Assembly: GCF_000805385.1 (NCBI RefSeq)
Contig: NZ_JTJW01000003.1
Coordinates: 558,001-622,000 of the forward strand
Direction: 5' to 3'
Source: Mycolicibacterium setense
Lineage (GTDB): Bacteria > Actinomycetota > Actinomycetes > Mycobacteriales > Mycobacteriaceae
DNA: 64,000 nt
Below the pieces are notes generated by a model. The model was not told the DNA's origin, searched no databases, and saw nothing but the letters and a program-made list of their open reading frames with translations. The position numbers were made by a program, and so were the translations under genes. Below are positions 17,535 through 25,999 of this stretch, in pieces (position 1 is the stretch's first letter; each line of letters opens with the position of its first letter).

Positions 17535-18752
17535 TCAGCGCCGGCGCACGGCGTAGATCACCGCACCGAGCGCGACCACAGCCAGCCCGGTCAGCACCGA
17601 AGTCAGAGGCAGCGAGAAGGCCAGCACCAGGCAGCCGACCAGGCCTAGCACCGGAATGACCCTCCGGCCCAGAGTCCAGGCGGCGGCATTTGCGATCGCG
17701 TAGTAGAGCAGCACCGCGAACGACGAAAACCCTATTGCCCCACGAAGATCCACGACGGCGGCCAGGATGGCCACGACAATGCCGACCAGCACTTCGGCCC
17801 GATGCGGCACGGCGAACCGCGGGTGTACGGCGGCCAGTGCGTGCGGCAGGTGATGGTCGCGGGCCATCGCCAGCGTCGTGCGCGACACCCCGAGGATCAG
17901 GGCCAGTAGCGAGCCCAGCGCCGCCACCGCAGCTCCGGCCCGCACCACTTGTTGCCACTGCGGGGCGCCTGCGGCGTCCACGGCATCGGCCAGCGGCGCG
18001 GGCGCGGATGCCAGGCCCGAACTGCCCAGGACCGACAGCGCCGCGACGGCCACCACCGCGTAGATGACCAGCGCGATACCGAGTGCGATCGGAATCGCGC
18101 GCGGGATGGTGCGAGCCGGGTCCCGGACTTCTTCACCCAGCGTGGCGATCCGGGCGTAACCGGCGAACGCGAAGAACAACAGGCCCGCGGCCTGCAGCAC
18201 GCCGCGGGCACCGACGTCGTCACCAATCTCCAGTCGGGAGAGGTCAGTGCTGCCGGAACCGGCGATGATCACCACGACCGCGGCCAGGACCGCCAGCACA
18301 CACGCGACGATGATCCGGGTCAGCAAGGCCGACTTCTGGATACCGGCATAGTTCACCGCGGTCAGCGCCACCACCGCGGCGACCGCCACGGCGTGTGCCC
18401 ACTGCGGCCAGGCATAGAGACCGACCGTTAATGCCATCGCCGCGCACGACGCGGTCTTGCCGACGATGAAACTCCAGCCGGCCGTGTAACCCCAGAACTC
18501 GCCGAGGCGTTCGCGGCCGTAGATGTACGTGCCGCCAGACTGCGGGTAGCGCGCGGCCAACCGGGCCGAGGATGTCGCATTGCAATAGGCGACGACGGCG
18601 GCGACAGCAAGGCCGATGAGCAGACCGCTCCCGGCGGCGGCCGCGGCCGGCGCCAGCGCGGCGAAGATGCCCGCCCCTACCATTGAGCCGAGGCCGATCA
18701 CGACGGCATCGGTCGTCCCGAGACGACGTCGCAGACGCTCGGGTGTGGTCAC
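17535..18752 (-). CDS. APC-superfamily amino acid/amine permease
   Basis: The 405-residue protein has about 12 membrane segments. It opens with TTDAVVIGLGSMVGAGIFAA, the unwound helix-1 substrate motif of APC transporters, then ARYPQSGGTYIYGRERLGEF (helix 2/3) and ATLGEEVRDPARTIPRAI. It should import an amino acid or polyamine. The GTG start at 18752 is exactly seven bases after TAATAT, so the mRNA is probably leaderless. Nothing links it to the flanking genes. Confidence 0.88.
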   Translation of the reverse strand: MTTPERLRRRLGTTDAVVIGLGSMVGAGIFAALAPAAAAAGSGLLIGLAVAAVVAYCNATSSARLAARYPQSGGTYIYGRERLGEFWGYTAGWSFIVGKTASCAAMALTVGLYAWPQWAHAVAVAAVVALTAVNYAGIQKSALLTRIIVACVLAVLAAVVVIIAGSGSTDLSRLEIGDDVGARGVLQAAGLLFFAFAGYARIATLGEEVRDPARTIPRAIPIALGIALVIYAVVAVAALSVLGSSGLASAPAPLADAVDAAGAPQWQQVVRAGAAVAALGSLLALILGVSRTTLAMARDHHLPHALAAVHPRFAVPHRAEVLVGIVVAILAAVVDLRGAIGFSSFAVLLYYAIANAAAWTLGRRVIPVLGLVGCLVLAFSLPLTSVLTGLAVVALGAVIYAVRRR

Positions 18753-18759
18753 TCCAGCG

Positions 18760-18765
18760 ATATTA
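18760..18765 (-). promoter_or_regulatory. -10 box for leaderless APC permease mRNA
   Basis: TAATAT on the minus strand lies seven bases before GTG at 18752. It is a near-ideal -10 box and leaves no room for a 5' leader. Confidence 0.6.
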
Positions 18766-18786
18766 GGTTGCAGATACGCGCTTGGC

Positions 18787-19305
18787 TCAGGGCGCGAAGC
18801 GTGGCTCTACCCCGGCGGCGGTGAACGCGGCGGTGACATGGCTCAGATAATCGGTCTCGGTGTTGAGCGCCTGCCAGGCCGCCCACGCACCCAGGTCGGT
18901 CACTTGAAGCCACCGGGTGATGCGTCCACGCTCATCGAACACCCATCGGTCTGCGGTCCAGATCGGCGCCAGTACGGTGCCGTCACAACTCGTACCCGAG
19001 TACTGAACGAACGCCATGACCTCGTCACCGGATCCGCTGACATGGAGCTCAGTCACCCGAAAGTCGGGGATTCCCACCCAGAAGTACTGTGCCTCGATGT
19101 TCATGAACGTCGGTTCCGCTGCAAAGTCGCGCGACCCCGTGATCTCAGTGAAGTGCGGGCCGTTCTCGATGACAGCGCCTGGTGCCCAGACCAACATGCC
19201 CTTCTCCGGAGTCGGAATCCAGTGGGATTGCCACGCATCGCGATACCGGTCGTACAAGCTCTGGACGGCGGCGATGTTTCGCGCGGTGCCGGACGGTGTT
19301 GTCAT
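18787..19305 (-). CDS. NTF2-like (SnoaL-type) protein
   Basis: The 172-residue protein has the alpha+beta cone fold pattern of SnoaL/NTF2 proteins: a first helix with SLYDRYRDAWQSHW, then PGAVIENGPHF, and late strands ending RITRWLQVTDLGAWAAW. Such proteins are isomerases, cyclases or dehydratases, or binding proteins; no catalytic pair can be assigned. The start is ATG 19305, overlapping the upstream SDR stop (ATGA), with AAGGGGAG before it. It is the last gene of a four-gene minus-strand operon with the SDR, a hotdog thioesterase and a flavin reductase. Confidence 0.7.
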   Translation of the reverse strand: MTTPSGTARNIAAVQSLYDRYRDAWQSHWIPTPEKGMLVWAPGAVIENGPHFTEITGSRDFAAEPTFMNIEAQYFWVGIPDFRVTELHVSGSGDEVMAFVQYSGTSCDGTVLAPIWTADRWVFDERGRITRWLQVTDLGAWAAWQALNTETDYLSHVTAAFTAAGVEPRFAP

Positions 19306-20138
19306 GCGTTCTCCCCTTCGAAAGGTCGCGTTTGCGTCTTTACGGTGTCCACGCGGTCCTGCCATCGGTTCAGCCAGTCCGGGTGCGGGAAGATGTGGGT
19401 TCTACCCGCAGCCATCGCCTTGACCACGAGATCGGCGACTGCTGTGGGGGAGATGCCCGCTGCGATGGAGGCGTTCACGGTGTCACGTAGCTCTTGCAGG
19501 CGTGAGTCGGCCACCGCCCGCGGTATGTGCCCGGGCGGTGCGCCTCTCTCGTCGTCGTGTATCGCGGTGGATGTGTAGGCGGGGCACAGGACGGCCACCC
19601 GCACGTTGGGGTGCTCGACGGCGAACTCTGCGGCCAGCGACTCTGACAGCGCCACCGCCCCGGCCTTGGACACCGCGTACGGTTGGAGATACGGGCCGGT
19701 GAGGAAGCCCGACATGGATGCAGTGTTGATGATGTAGGCCTCGTCTTGCGCGGACAGAATCGGCAGGAATATGTGGCACCCATAAATGACCCCGAACAAG
19801 TTGACCCCGAGGGTCCAGTCCCAAGTGCTCAGGCTGGTGGTGTCGAAGCGCTGGAAGCCGCCGACACCGGCGTTGTTGCAGAGCAGGTGAACAGCGCCGA
19901 AGCAGTCGACGGCAGCGTCGGCCAGTGCCTGCACCGAATTTCGGTCGGCCACATCGGTTTCCACGGCCAGTACCTCGCCGCGTGAGCCGAGCTCCCGTTC
20001 GGCGCGCCGGAGATCGACGACGTTCTGGTCGGCCAGCACCACCCGCATGCCATCTTCGAGAAATCGTGTGGCCAGGCCGAGACCAATGCCGTTCGCGGCG
20101 CCGGTCACCACGGCGACTCGTCCGTTCAGATCTTTCAT
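19302..20138 (-). CDS. Short-chain dehydrogenase/reductase
   Basis: This 278-residue classical SDR has VVTGAANGIGLGLA (TGxxxGxG cofactor motif), the NNAG motif as CNNAGVGGF, catalytic Ser in NTASMSG, and YAVSK (Tyr-xxx-Lys). Asp in LADQN after beta-2 favours NAD(H). It should oxidise a hydroxyl or reduce a ketone in the pathway served by this operon. ATG at 20138 is chosen, with AGAGAGG some 12 nt upstream. It lies 15 bases after the thioesterase gene. Confidence 0.85.
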   Translation of the reverse strand: MKDLNGRVAVVTGAANGIGLGLATRFLEDGMRVVLADQNVVDLRRAERELGSRGEVLAVETDVADRNSVQALADAAVDCFGAVHLLCNNAGVGGFQRFDTTSLSTWDWTLGVNLFGVIYGCHIFLPILSAQDEAYIINTASMSGFLTGPYLQPYAVSKAGAVALSESLAAEFAVEHPNVRVAVLCPAYTSTAIHDDERGAPPGHIPRAVADSRLQELRDTVNASIAAGISPTAVADLVVKAMAAGRTHIFPHPDWLNRWQDRVDTVKTQTRPFEGENA

Positions 20139-20153
20139 TGGGACACTGCCTCT

Positions 20154-20756
20154 CTACTGCGCAGATACAGGTGGATGAAAAAACACCCCCTCCGCCCGAA
20201 CCGTGATGCCGTCGGAGGTGGCGAGGTGCCCGACGGCGAAGGTCTTCACGCCCTCCACCCGATCGATGTATGCCTGGGCCCGCAGCGGGCCCAGCCGGGT
20301 GCCGGCTTCGTAGCGAAGTTTGAGCGTTCCGGTCACGGCCGGTTGGCCAGGTTTGTGTGCGGTGGCGCCGAGAACGTGGTCGAGGAGAAGGGCACAGATG
20401 CCGCCGTGCACGTGGCCGGCGGGTCCTTCGTAGGCGGCGCCGAGTGTCACGTCGGCCCAAACTCGCCCGTCGGACTCGTGGTGGACCACCAACGGCGGAG
20501 CCAAGGCGTTGCGGAGCCCGATGACGGCGTTTCCCCACGCCAGTGACTGGCCGTCGACGGCTTGTTGCACACCGAACGAACCGGGGATCAGTGACTGGCT
20601 GAGTTCGTCTGCCGCCGCATCGATCTTCGCTTTCGCGGACAGGAGGGTGTCGAGATCGGCTTGACTTCGGATGGTCGCATCGACGAGTCGTCTGACAGAT
20701 TCGGTGATGGATGCGTAAAGCGCTTCTGGGACATCGGTTTCGCTGTGTATGGACAA
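20154..20756 (-). CDS. PaaI-like hotdog-fold thioesterase
   Basis: The C-terminal half shows the hotdog core: VWADVTLGAAYEGPAGHVHG, then GGICALLLDHVLGATA (the helix with the catalytic Asp) and VTGTLKLRYEAGTRLG. It should hydrolyse an acyl-CoA thioester. I prefer the TTG at 20756, which follows GGAG at seven bases and lies four bases after the flavin reductase stop; this gives 200 residues. An earlier start at 20810 would overlap the upstream gene by about 50 bases. The extra N-terminal helical region is longer than in minimal PaaI proteins. Confidence 0.75.
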   Translation of the reverse strand: MSIHSETDVPEALYASITESVRRLVDATIRSQADLDTLLSAKAKIDAAADELSQSLIPGSFGVQQAVDGQSLAWGNAVIGLRNALAPPLVVHHESDGRVWADVTLGAAYEGPAGHVHGGICALLLDHVLGATAHKPGQPAVTGTLKLRYEAGTRLGPLRAQAYIDRVEGVKTFAVGHLATSDGITVRAEGVFFHPPVSAQ

Positions 20757-20760
20757 TCCC

Positions 20761-21297
20761 TTACTCCGTCGTGGAATCCAGTCGTCGGTCGTCGAAGCCA
20801 CCGTAATCACCGCGGTAGAACAACAACGGCTGTCCGCCGTCGGCGCTCAACGACGTGACATGGGCGACGACGATGGTGTGGTCGCCCGCGCCGTGCTCGT
20901 ACTCAAGGTCGGCTTCGATGGTGGCCAACGTGTCGTGCAGGCGCGGGGCGCCATTCGCGGCCGGGCTCCAGTGGACGCCGGCGAACTTGTCCGCGCTGCT
21001 GCGTGCGAACTGGGCACATACCGCTTGCTGATGGTCGGCCAGGATGTTGATACACATCCGGCCGGTAGCTCGGATCAGCGGCCAGGTCGAGGAGGATCGC
21101 GACGGGCAGAACGACACATAGGGCGGCTCCAGCGACACCGACGTCACCGATTGGCAGGTGAAACCCAGCGGTCGCTGCCCGTCGTGACCGGTGATGACAG
21201 CGATGCCGGTGCAGAAGTGACCGAGCACCGTCCGCATGTCCTGCGGGCCTGGCCGTCGGGGTGGGCTGCCCAGTGTCGCAGTGCCATCGAGTCCCAT
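20761..21297 (-). CDS. Flavin reductase (HsaB/HpaC-like)
   Basis: The 178-residue protein matches the flavin-reductase-like fold: MRTVLGHFCTGIAVITGHDG, PLGFTCQSVTSVSLEPPYVS and CINILADHQQAVCAQFA. HsaB of M. tuberculosis has the same layout and supplies reduced flavin to the HsaA monooxygenase in cholesterol ring cleavage. No flavin-dependent oxygenase partner lies beside it here, so the partner must be elsewhere. It is the first gene of the operon, with AGGGAG before ATG 21297, and is divergent from a PadR regulator. Confidence 0.85.
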   Translation of the reverse strand: MGLDGTATLGSPPRRPGPQDMRTVLGHFCTGIAVITGHDGQRPLGFTCQSVTSVSLEPPYVSFCPSRSSSTWPLIRATGRMCINILADHQQAVCAQFARSSADKFAGVHWSPAANGAPRLHDTLATIEADLEYEHGAGDHTIVVAHVTSLSADGGQPLLFYRGDYGGFDDRRLDSTTE

Positions 21298-21411
21298 CGC
21301 TGTGTCTCCCTCACACTCGTGTCGTCAACCAGATTCGTCGAGACGTGGACCGTGGGCAACGGTGTCTCCCGGTCAGTGGTTCGGCCGGAGAGGTGTCGTG
21401 ACCTCGATTGT

Positions 21412-21417
21412 TACCCT
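21412..21417 (+). promoter_or_regulatory. -10 box for leaderless padR-type gene mRNA
   Basis: TACCCT is followed by six bases and ATG at 21424, supporting that start and a leaderless transcript. Confidence 0.55.
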
Positions 21418-21423
21418 TGCACC

Positions 21424-22089
21424 ATGGAAGATTCCGAGCAGGCAGCCAAGCCGGCGCTGGCCGCGAACAGCTGGGCGCTGCTCGGGTTGCTGTCTTACGA
21501 GCAAGAACTCTCCGGCTACGACATTCGCAAGTGGCTCGGCTGGGCTATGCGTTTCTACTACGGCAGCCCCGCCTTCAGCCAGATCTATTCCGATCTGAAG
21601 AAGCTGGAAAAGATGGGATATCTGACCTCGCGGGTGGACGGCAACGGTACGCGAAACCGCCGCCTCTACAAGATCACCCAGACCGGCCTGGACGCGGTCA
21701 CTCGGTGGGCTCGGGAGACACCGCCGGATCCGCCGTCGTTGAAGCATCCAGCAGTCATGCGGGTGACGATGGGCCACCTCAGCGACCCTGCCACGCTGAA
21801 GCAGATGCTCCAAGAGCATCTTGCCTATGTGGACGAGATGCAACGTGATGCGGCCAAGGAGGCCCGCTGGGCCGGGGTCGATCCCGCGTGGGCATACGCC
21901 AAGATCGCGTTGGACTGGGCGGAGCGCTACTACGCGTCCGAACGGGAACTCACACTGCAACTCATCAAAGATCTCGACGAGGCCGAGGCCAACTTCCCGA
22001 AAGTCGGTGAAGGCGCCAAGATCCCGTGGCCAGATCCGGCGTACTGGTACGAGATCGAGAAGAAAGCCGACGCCGAAGACGCCGACTAA
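21424..22089 (+). CDS. PadR-family transcriptional regulator
   Basis: This 221-residue protein has an N-terminal winged helix-turn-helix (WALLGLLSYEQELSGYDIRK, YSDLKKLEKMGYLTSRVD, YKITQTGLDAVTRW). A C-terminal helical dimerisation domain carries DEMQRDAAKEARWAG and WAERYYASERELTLQLIKDL. PadR proteins are usually repressors released by small phenolic or lipid ligands. The long open frame extends upstream through the divergent flavin reductase, but ATG 21424 is placed by the -10 box. It faces the flavin reductase-thioesterase-SDR-NTF2 operon and is the natural candidate to control it. Confidence 0.88.
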   Translation: MEDSEQAAKPALAANSWALLGLLSYEQELSGYDIRKWLGWAMRFYYGSPAFSQIYSDLKKLEKMGYLTSRVDGNGTRNRRLYKITQTGLDAVTRWARETPPDPPSLKHPAVMRVTMGHLSDPATLKQMLQEHLAYVDEMQRDAAKEARWAGVDPAWAYAKIALDWAERYYASERELTLQLIKDLDEAEANFPKVGEGAKIPWPDPAYWYEIEKKADAEDAD

Positions 22090-22118
22090 CCTCCGTCCGT
22101 TGGTATTCGGGTCGCGGC

Positions 22119-23822
22119 TTACCCTTCGGCCGCGTCGAGTGCGGCGATGTAGCCGTAGACCAGCCCTTGGGCGATGGTTGCCCCGGCACCGGGATAGGTA
22201 TTGCCGAATGCGTTGGCGGCGGTGTTGCCGATCGCATAGAGCCCGTCGATGACGGTGCCGTCCTCGCGAAGCACGCGAGCACGATCGTCGGCTCGCAGAC
22301 CGCCGCACGTACCCAGGTCGCTGAGCACCATCTTGACCGCGTAGAACGGGCCTTTGACCAGGGGCCGCAGGTTGGGGTTCGGCGTGATCGTGGGGTCGCC
22401 GTAGTAACGGTCGTAGGCACTGCGGCCCCGTTCGAAGTCGGGATCCTCACCGGCGAACGAGTTCTCGTTGAACCGCCTGACGGTGGCCGAGAAGCTGTCC
22501 TCCGGCACCCGCATCTTGGCTGCCAGCTCGGTGAAATTGTCTGCCTTGACCGCGACTCCGGCGTCATACCAGGTCTGGGGGATCGGCATGCGCGGAAACA
22601 GTTCGGCGGCAAAGACGTAGCTGTTGCGGTACTGCTGATCGAAGACGATCCACATGCTTTCGACCGGCGTTCCCGAAGCTTCCCGCTCCAGGACGCGTTG
22701 CCCGAAGCTCATGTAGTCGGCCGATTCGTTCGCAAACCGTTGACCGTCCTGGTCGACGATGAACGATCCGGGCAACGACCGCTCCGCGAGCATCACGGCC
22801 GGAGCGGCCTCCGGGAGTGGCGCCACGGCGGGGAACCACCACGATTGATCCATCAGCGCAATGTCTGCACCGATGTCCTGTCCCAGCCGAATGGCGTCGC
22901 CGGTGTTGGACTCCGCGCCCAGGCTGAGATTGCGGCCGAGAGACTCGGATTGGAACTTGTGGCGCATGTCCATGTCGTGATCGAAACCGCCGGCCGCGAG
23001 CACGACACCGCGCCGGGCGGTGACGGTGAACGTCTTGTCCCCATGCTCGACGACGGCGCCGGTGACGCGGCCTCCCTCGGTGATCAGCTCGGTCAGTGAC
23101 GTATCGAGCCAGATCGGGATCCCGGCCCGGATCGCTCCCGCGAACAATCCGGCGGCCAAGGCCTGACCGCCGGCGGCGTAACGCCTACCGAGGGCGAGCC
23201 CGCCGATGCCCTGCGCAAGTCGTTTTGCGATGGTGGGCAGCCCTTTTCGTGGCACCCGGCTCATCAGATTCAGCCAGCGGTAGTCGGCACCTGTGGTCGG
23301 CATCGGAATCTTGACTTCCATGACCCCGGGCCGTAGGTCGGCCAGGTATTCGCCGAGCACGGCCGTGTCGAGCGGGCGGCATTCGCAGGTGCGCCCCGCC
23401 GCCGATCCACCGGGCGCCTCGGGGTGATAGTCGGAGTACTCCTTGGCCCAGAACAGCTTCATGGGTGTGGTTCGGCGCAACATTTCGACCGTGGCCGGCA
23501 GGTTGTCGAGGTATGCGGCGGAGCGCTCCCGTGGTGCGGAATCCCCGACGACCGACTCCAGGTACGTGTGTGCCCGGGACACGGGGTCGTTGCCACCGCA
23601 GCCCTCGATCACCGGGCTCGACGGCAGCCAGAGCGCACCACCGGATCGGGCCGTCGAACCGCCCACGTAGGACGACTTCTCGACGACGAGAACGGACAAC
23701 CCCTGCTCGCGGGCGGCCAGGGCCGCGGCCAGGCCGGTACCGGATCCGACGACGAGAAGATCTACCTCGGTGGCGGCAACGGTCAGTCCGGCGGGAATGG
23801 TCTTGTGGGTGGTGGCGGTCAC
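22119..23822 (-). CDS. KstD-like FAD-dependent ketosteroid dehydrogenase
   Basis: The roughly 567-residue flavoprotein belongs to the 3-ketosteroid delta-1-dehydrogenase / fumarate reductase family. It shows DLLVVGSGTGLAAALAARE, SSYVGGSTARSGGALWLP, the central VLAAGGFDHDMDMRHK and the C-terminal GPFYAVKMVLSDLGTCGGL then TYPGAGATIAQGLVYGYIAA. KstD enzymes introduce the 1,2 double bond in ring A of steroids. Tyr in the GPFYAV segment is where KstD carries a catalytic Tyr, but full active-site identity needs an alignment. GTG 23822 follows a TATCGT box. It is divergent from kshA, the enzyme that acts with KstD to open ring B. Confidence 0.78.
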   Translation of the reverse strand: MTATTHKTIPAGLTVAATEVDLLVVGSGTGLAAALAAREQGLSVLVVEKSSYVGGSTARSGGALWLPSSPVIEGCGGNDPVSRAHTYLESVVGDSAPRERSAAYLDNLPATVEMLRRTTPMKLFWAKEYSDYHPEAPGGSAAGRTCECRPLDTAVLGEYLADLRPGVMEVKIPMPTTGADYRWLNLMSRVPRKGLPTIAKRLAQGIGGLALGRRYAAGGQALAAGLFAGAIRAGIPIWLDTSLTELITEGGRVTGAVVEHGDKTFTVTARRGVVLAAGGFDHDMDMRHKFQSESLGRNLSLGAESNTGDAIRLGQDIGADIALMDQSWWFPAVAPLPEAAPAVMLAERSLPGSFIVDQDGQRFANESADYMSFGQRVLEREASGTPVESMWIVFDQQYRNSYVFAAELFPRMPIPQTWYDAGVAVKADNFTELAAKMRVPEDSFSATVRRFNENSFAGEDPDFERGRSAYDRYYGDPTITPNPNLRPLVKGPFYAVKMVLSDLGTCGGLRADDRARVLREDGTVIDGLYAIGNTAANAFGNTYPGAGATIAQGLVYGYIAALDAAEG

Positions 23823-23830
23823 GAGCGGAG

Positions 23831-23836
23831 ACGATA
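23831..23836 (-). promoter_or_regulatory. -10 box of the KstD-like gene
   Basis: TATCGT on the minus strand ends eight bases before GTG 23822. Transcription would start at or within a base or two of the start codon. Confidence 0.45.
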
Positions 23837-23924
23837 GGGCGACAACGGGCAAAGTTGATTCTGGTCTCCTGTTGAGCGGAACACTGACCTTCCCGCCGGT
23901 CCGTCATCGCAGTTCAATGGGGCC

Positions 23925-25070
23925 ATGACGACGCACGCAGATACCGACGAAATCCGGTTGATCGAGGCCGGTTCGGTACCCACCAGATTCGCCCGCGGCT
24001 GGCACTGCCTGGGCCTGATCCGTGATTTCGGGGATGGGCAGCCGCACCAGATCAACGCCTTCGGGCAGAAGCTGGTGGTGTTCCGGGGCGAGGACGGCGT
24101 GATCAACGTGCTCGACGGGTATTGCCGGCACATGGGCGGCGACCTCTCGCAAGGGACGGTGAAGGGCAACGAGATCGCCTGCCCGTTCCACGATTGGCGC
24201 TGGGGCGGCGACGGCCGCTGCAAGATGGTGCCCTACAGCAAGCGCACCCCGCGATTGGCGCGGACCGCTGCCTGGCCCACACTGGAGCAGGACGGGATGC
24301 TGCTCATTTGGAACGATCCCGAGCGCAAGGCCCCGCCGGCCGACGTGACCATCCCGCGGATCGAGGGAGCGACCAGCGACGGTTGGACCGACTGGCACTG
24401 GTACACCACGGTTGTCAACACCAACTGCCGCGAGATCATCGACAACGTCGTCGACATGGCGCATTTCTTCTACATCCACGGCTCGCTTCCCACGCACTTC
24501 AAGAACATTTTCGAAGGCCATGTCGCGACCCAGTACATGAAGAGCGCGGGCCGGCCCGACATCGGCGATCCCGAGGGGTCCAAGCTGCTCGGCACCACCT
24601 CGCTGGCCTCCTATCACGGTCCCTCGTTCATGATCGACGATCTGACCTACCACTACCAGGAGTTCGACCAGCGCACGGTCTTGATCAACTGTCACTACCC
24701 GATCGACGCCAGTTCCTTCGTGCTGCAGTACGGAATCGTGGTGGAGAAGAACGCGGCCATGCCGGAGGAACTTGCCATGCAGACCGCGATCGCCCTCGGA
24801 GACTTCGTCAAGATGGGATTCGAGCAGGACGTCGAGATCTGGCGCAACAAGACCCGGATCGACAACCCGCTCCTGGTCGAGGAGGACGGGCCGGTCTACC
24901 AGCTGCGGCGCTGGTATGAGCAGTTCTATGTCGATGTGGCCGACGTCGCGCCGGACATGGTGGACCGGTTCGAATTCGAGTTGGACACCACCCGGCCGTA
25001 CGAAGCCTGGATGAGGGAAGTGGAAGCCAATCTCGCTGCCCGCGCCGCCACCTCCGGGTCCGTGGGGTGA
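23925..25070 (+). CDS. kshA: 3-ketosteroid 9-alpha-hydroxylase oxygenase (KshA-type)
   Basis: KshA is the terminal oxygenase of the two-component Rieske enzyme that hydroxylates C9 of ring B and, with KstD, opens the steroid nucleus. This 381-residue protein has the Rieske ligands Cys67/His69 (YCRHMGG) and Cys86/His89 (CPFHDWRW). The mononuclear iron site is His180/His185 in VVDMAHFFYIH with Asp302 in FEQDVEIW. The C-terminal RRWYEQFYVDVADVAPDMVDR is very close to mycobacterial KshA. The reductase KshB is not in this window. It is probably an accessory copy, since the main steroid cluster is not here. A small Cys-rich ORF overlaps its end. Confidence 0.9.
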   Translation: MTTHADTDEIRLIEAGSVPTRFARGWHCLGLIRDFGDGQPHQINAFGQKLVVFRGEDGVINVLDGYCRHMGGDLSQGTVKGNEIACPFHDWRWGGDGRCKMVPYSKRTPRLARTAAWPTLEQDGMLLIWNDPERKAPPADVTIPRIEGATSDGWTDWHWYTTVVNTNCREIIDNVVDMAHFFYIHGSLPTHFKNIFEGHVATQYMKSAGRPDIGDPEGSKLLGTTSLASYHGPSFMIDDLTYHYQEFDQRTVLINCHYPIDASSFVLQYGIVVEKNAAMPEELAMQTAIALGDFVKMGFEQDVEIWRNKTRIDNPLLVEEDGPVYQLRRWYEQFYVDVADVAPDMVDRFEFELDTTRPYEAWMREVEANLAARAATSGSVG

Positions 25071-25351
25071 GGATGGCTGTCCGCCCGGACAATCGCCTGG
25101 ACGATGCGCCGATGACGCCGGTGACCTGCACCCGCTGCGGGGCCGGCGTCGAGGTGCGCAAGAGCAGCTGGAACCAGACCAGCGTTCAGTGGACCGGCAC
25201 CGCCCTGGCCCGCTGCGAAGAGCGTTGCACCGCCGCGCAATTGGCCGGCAACGGTGGGAACGGTCTGTTCCTGGCCTGCTCGGCTCTGGGCGGGTCCATT
25301 GTCGACGCAGTGCGCGCGGGAGCGTTGCACGTCGTCGACGAGACGTCGTGA
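25067..25351 (+). CDS. Small Cys-containing protein downstream of kshA
   Basis: This 94-residue protein contains a CTRC motif near residue 21 and a later ARCEERC cluster. It also has a WNQTSVQWTG stretch and a C-terminal hydrophobic helix with CSALGGSIVDAVRAG. The spaced cysteines suggest a zinc- or iron-binding mini-domain. GTG 25067 overlaps the kshA stop by four bases; ATG 25073 is an alternative. Translation coupled to kshA suggests a role with the Rieske oxygenase, for instance in assembly or electron supply, but I do not recognise the family. Confidence 0.65.
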   Translation: MRMAVRPDNRLDDAPMTPVTCTRCGAGVEVRKSSWNQTSVQWTGTALARCEERCTAAQLAGNGGNGLFLACSALGGSIVDAVRAGALHVVDETS

Positions 25352-25360
25352 AGCCCGGAA

Positions 25361-25392
25361 ACCGTCGGCTACCCCTTCAGGAGGCCGACGGT
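25361..25392. terminator. Bidirectional hairpin after kshA unit and TetR gene
   Basis: ACCGTCGGC (25361-25369) pairs perfectly with GCCGACGGT (25384-25392) around a 14-nt loop. It lies between the convergent kshA-linked small gene and the TetR gene and overlaps the TetR stop codon. Confidence 0.55.
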
Positions 25393-25992
25393 GCGGGCGA
25401 TCCGTTCTGACAGTTCGCCCGATGCGATGCGCTGCTGAGTGAATGCGGCGATGTTGGACATCCAGACGTCGGAGAGGATTTCGGCAGCGCCGATCTCCCT
25501 CGCTGCCGAATTCTCGCCCCCGACGGCACGGATGAAGATCCGGACGGTCTGCCGTCGCACCAGGTCGGCCTGGGTCGCAGCAGCGCCGTCGGCATAGAGA
25601 TACGGGCGAATCATGGCTTCGGCAAACAGCGGTGAGGAGCAGAGCCTGCCGGTGAGCGCCAGGGAAACCTGCAGCAGACGCTGAAACGGATCTGTTTCGC
25701 TTGTACTGCACCGATACTCGGTTTCGAAATCCCACAGCCATTCGTAGAAACAGGCGAGCAGCAGGTCGTCCTTCGACGGGAAGTATTGGTACACCGTGCT
25801 GGGTGCCATACCTGCCGCCGTGGCGACTGAACGGATCTGGCATGCGTCGTAGCCCTTGAGCGCCAGTGACGTCGCGGCATTGACGATCCGCTCGCGCCGG
25901 GCCATTCGGCTGGCCGTGAGTTCGATTGTCCCCAAGCCTGAGTCGGTAGTCAGGGGTTGAAACATCGCCACTTCCAACTCAGATGTGCTCAC
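25369..25992 (-). CDS. TetR-family regulator (KstR-like)
   Basis: This 207-residue regulator has a TetR DNA-binding domain: RRERIVNAATSLALKGYDAC, then IRSVATAAGMAPSTVYQYFP and SKDDLLLACFYEWLWDFE. A C-terminal ligand-binding helical domain follows. The recognition helix with STVYQYF is the same as in KstR, the repressor of cholesterol genes, whose effectors are steroid acyl-CoAs. It is convergent with kshA. GTG 25992 is seven bases after a TAGTGT box. Control of kshA and the KstD-like gene is inferred from position; no KstR-type operator was found between them. Confidence 0.85.
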   Translation of the reverse strand: MSTSELEVAMFQPLTTDSGLGTIELTASRMARRERIVNAATSLALKGYDACQIRSVATAAGMAPSTVYQYFPSKDDLLLACFYEWLWDFETEYRCSTSETDPFQRLLQVSLALTGRLCSSPLFAEAMIRPYLYADGAAATQADLVRRQTVRIFIRAVGGENSAAREIGAAEILSDVWMSNIAAFTQQRIASGELSERIARTVGLLKG

Positions 25993-25999
25993 GGTGACA

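Noticed and set aside
20749..21423. Upstream extension of the PadR gene
   Set aside because: It overlaps the flavin reductase on the other strand, and the PadR domain begins after ATG 21424.
23917..23928. Three-codon ORF (MGP) overlapping the kshA start with ATGA
   Set aside because: It resembles the mini-ORF at 49238, but there is no -10 box at the right distance, so chance is likely.
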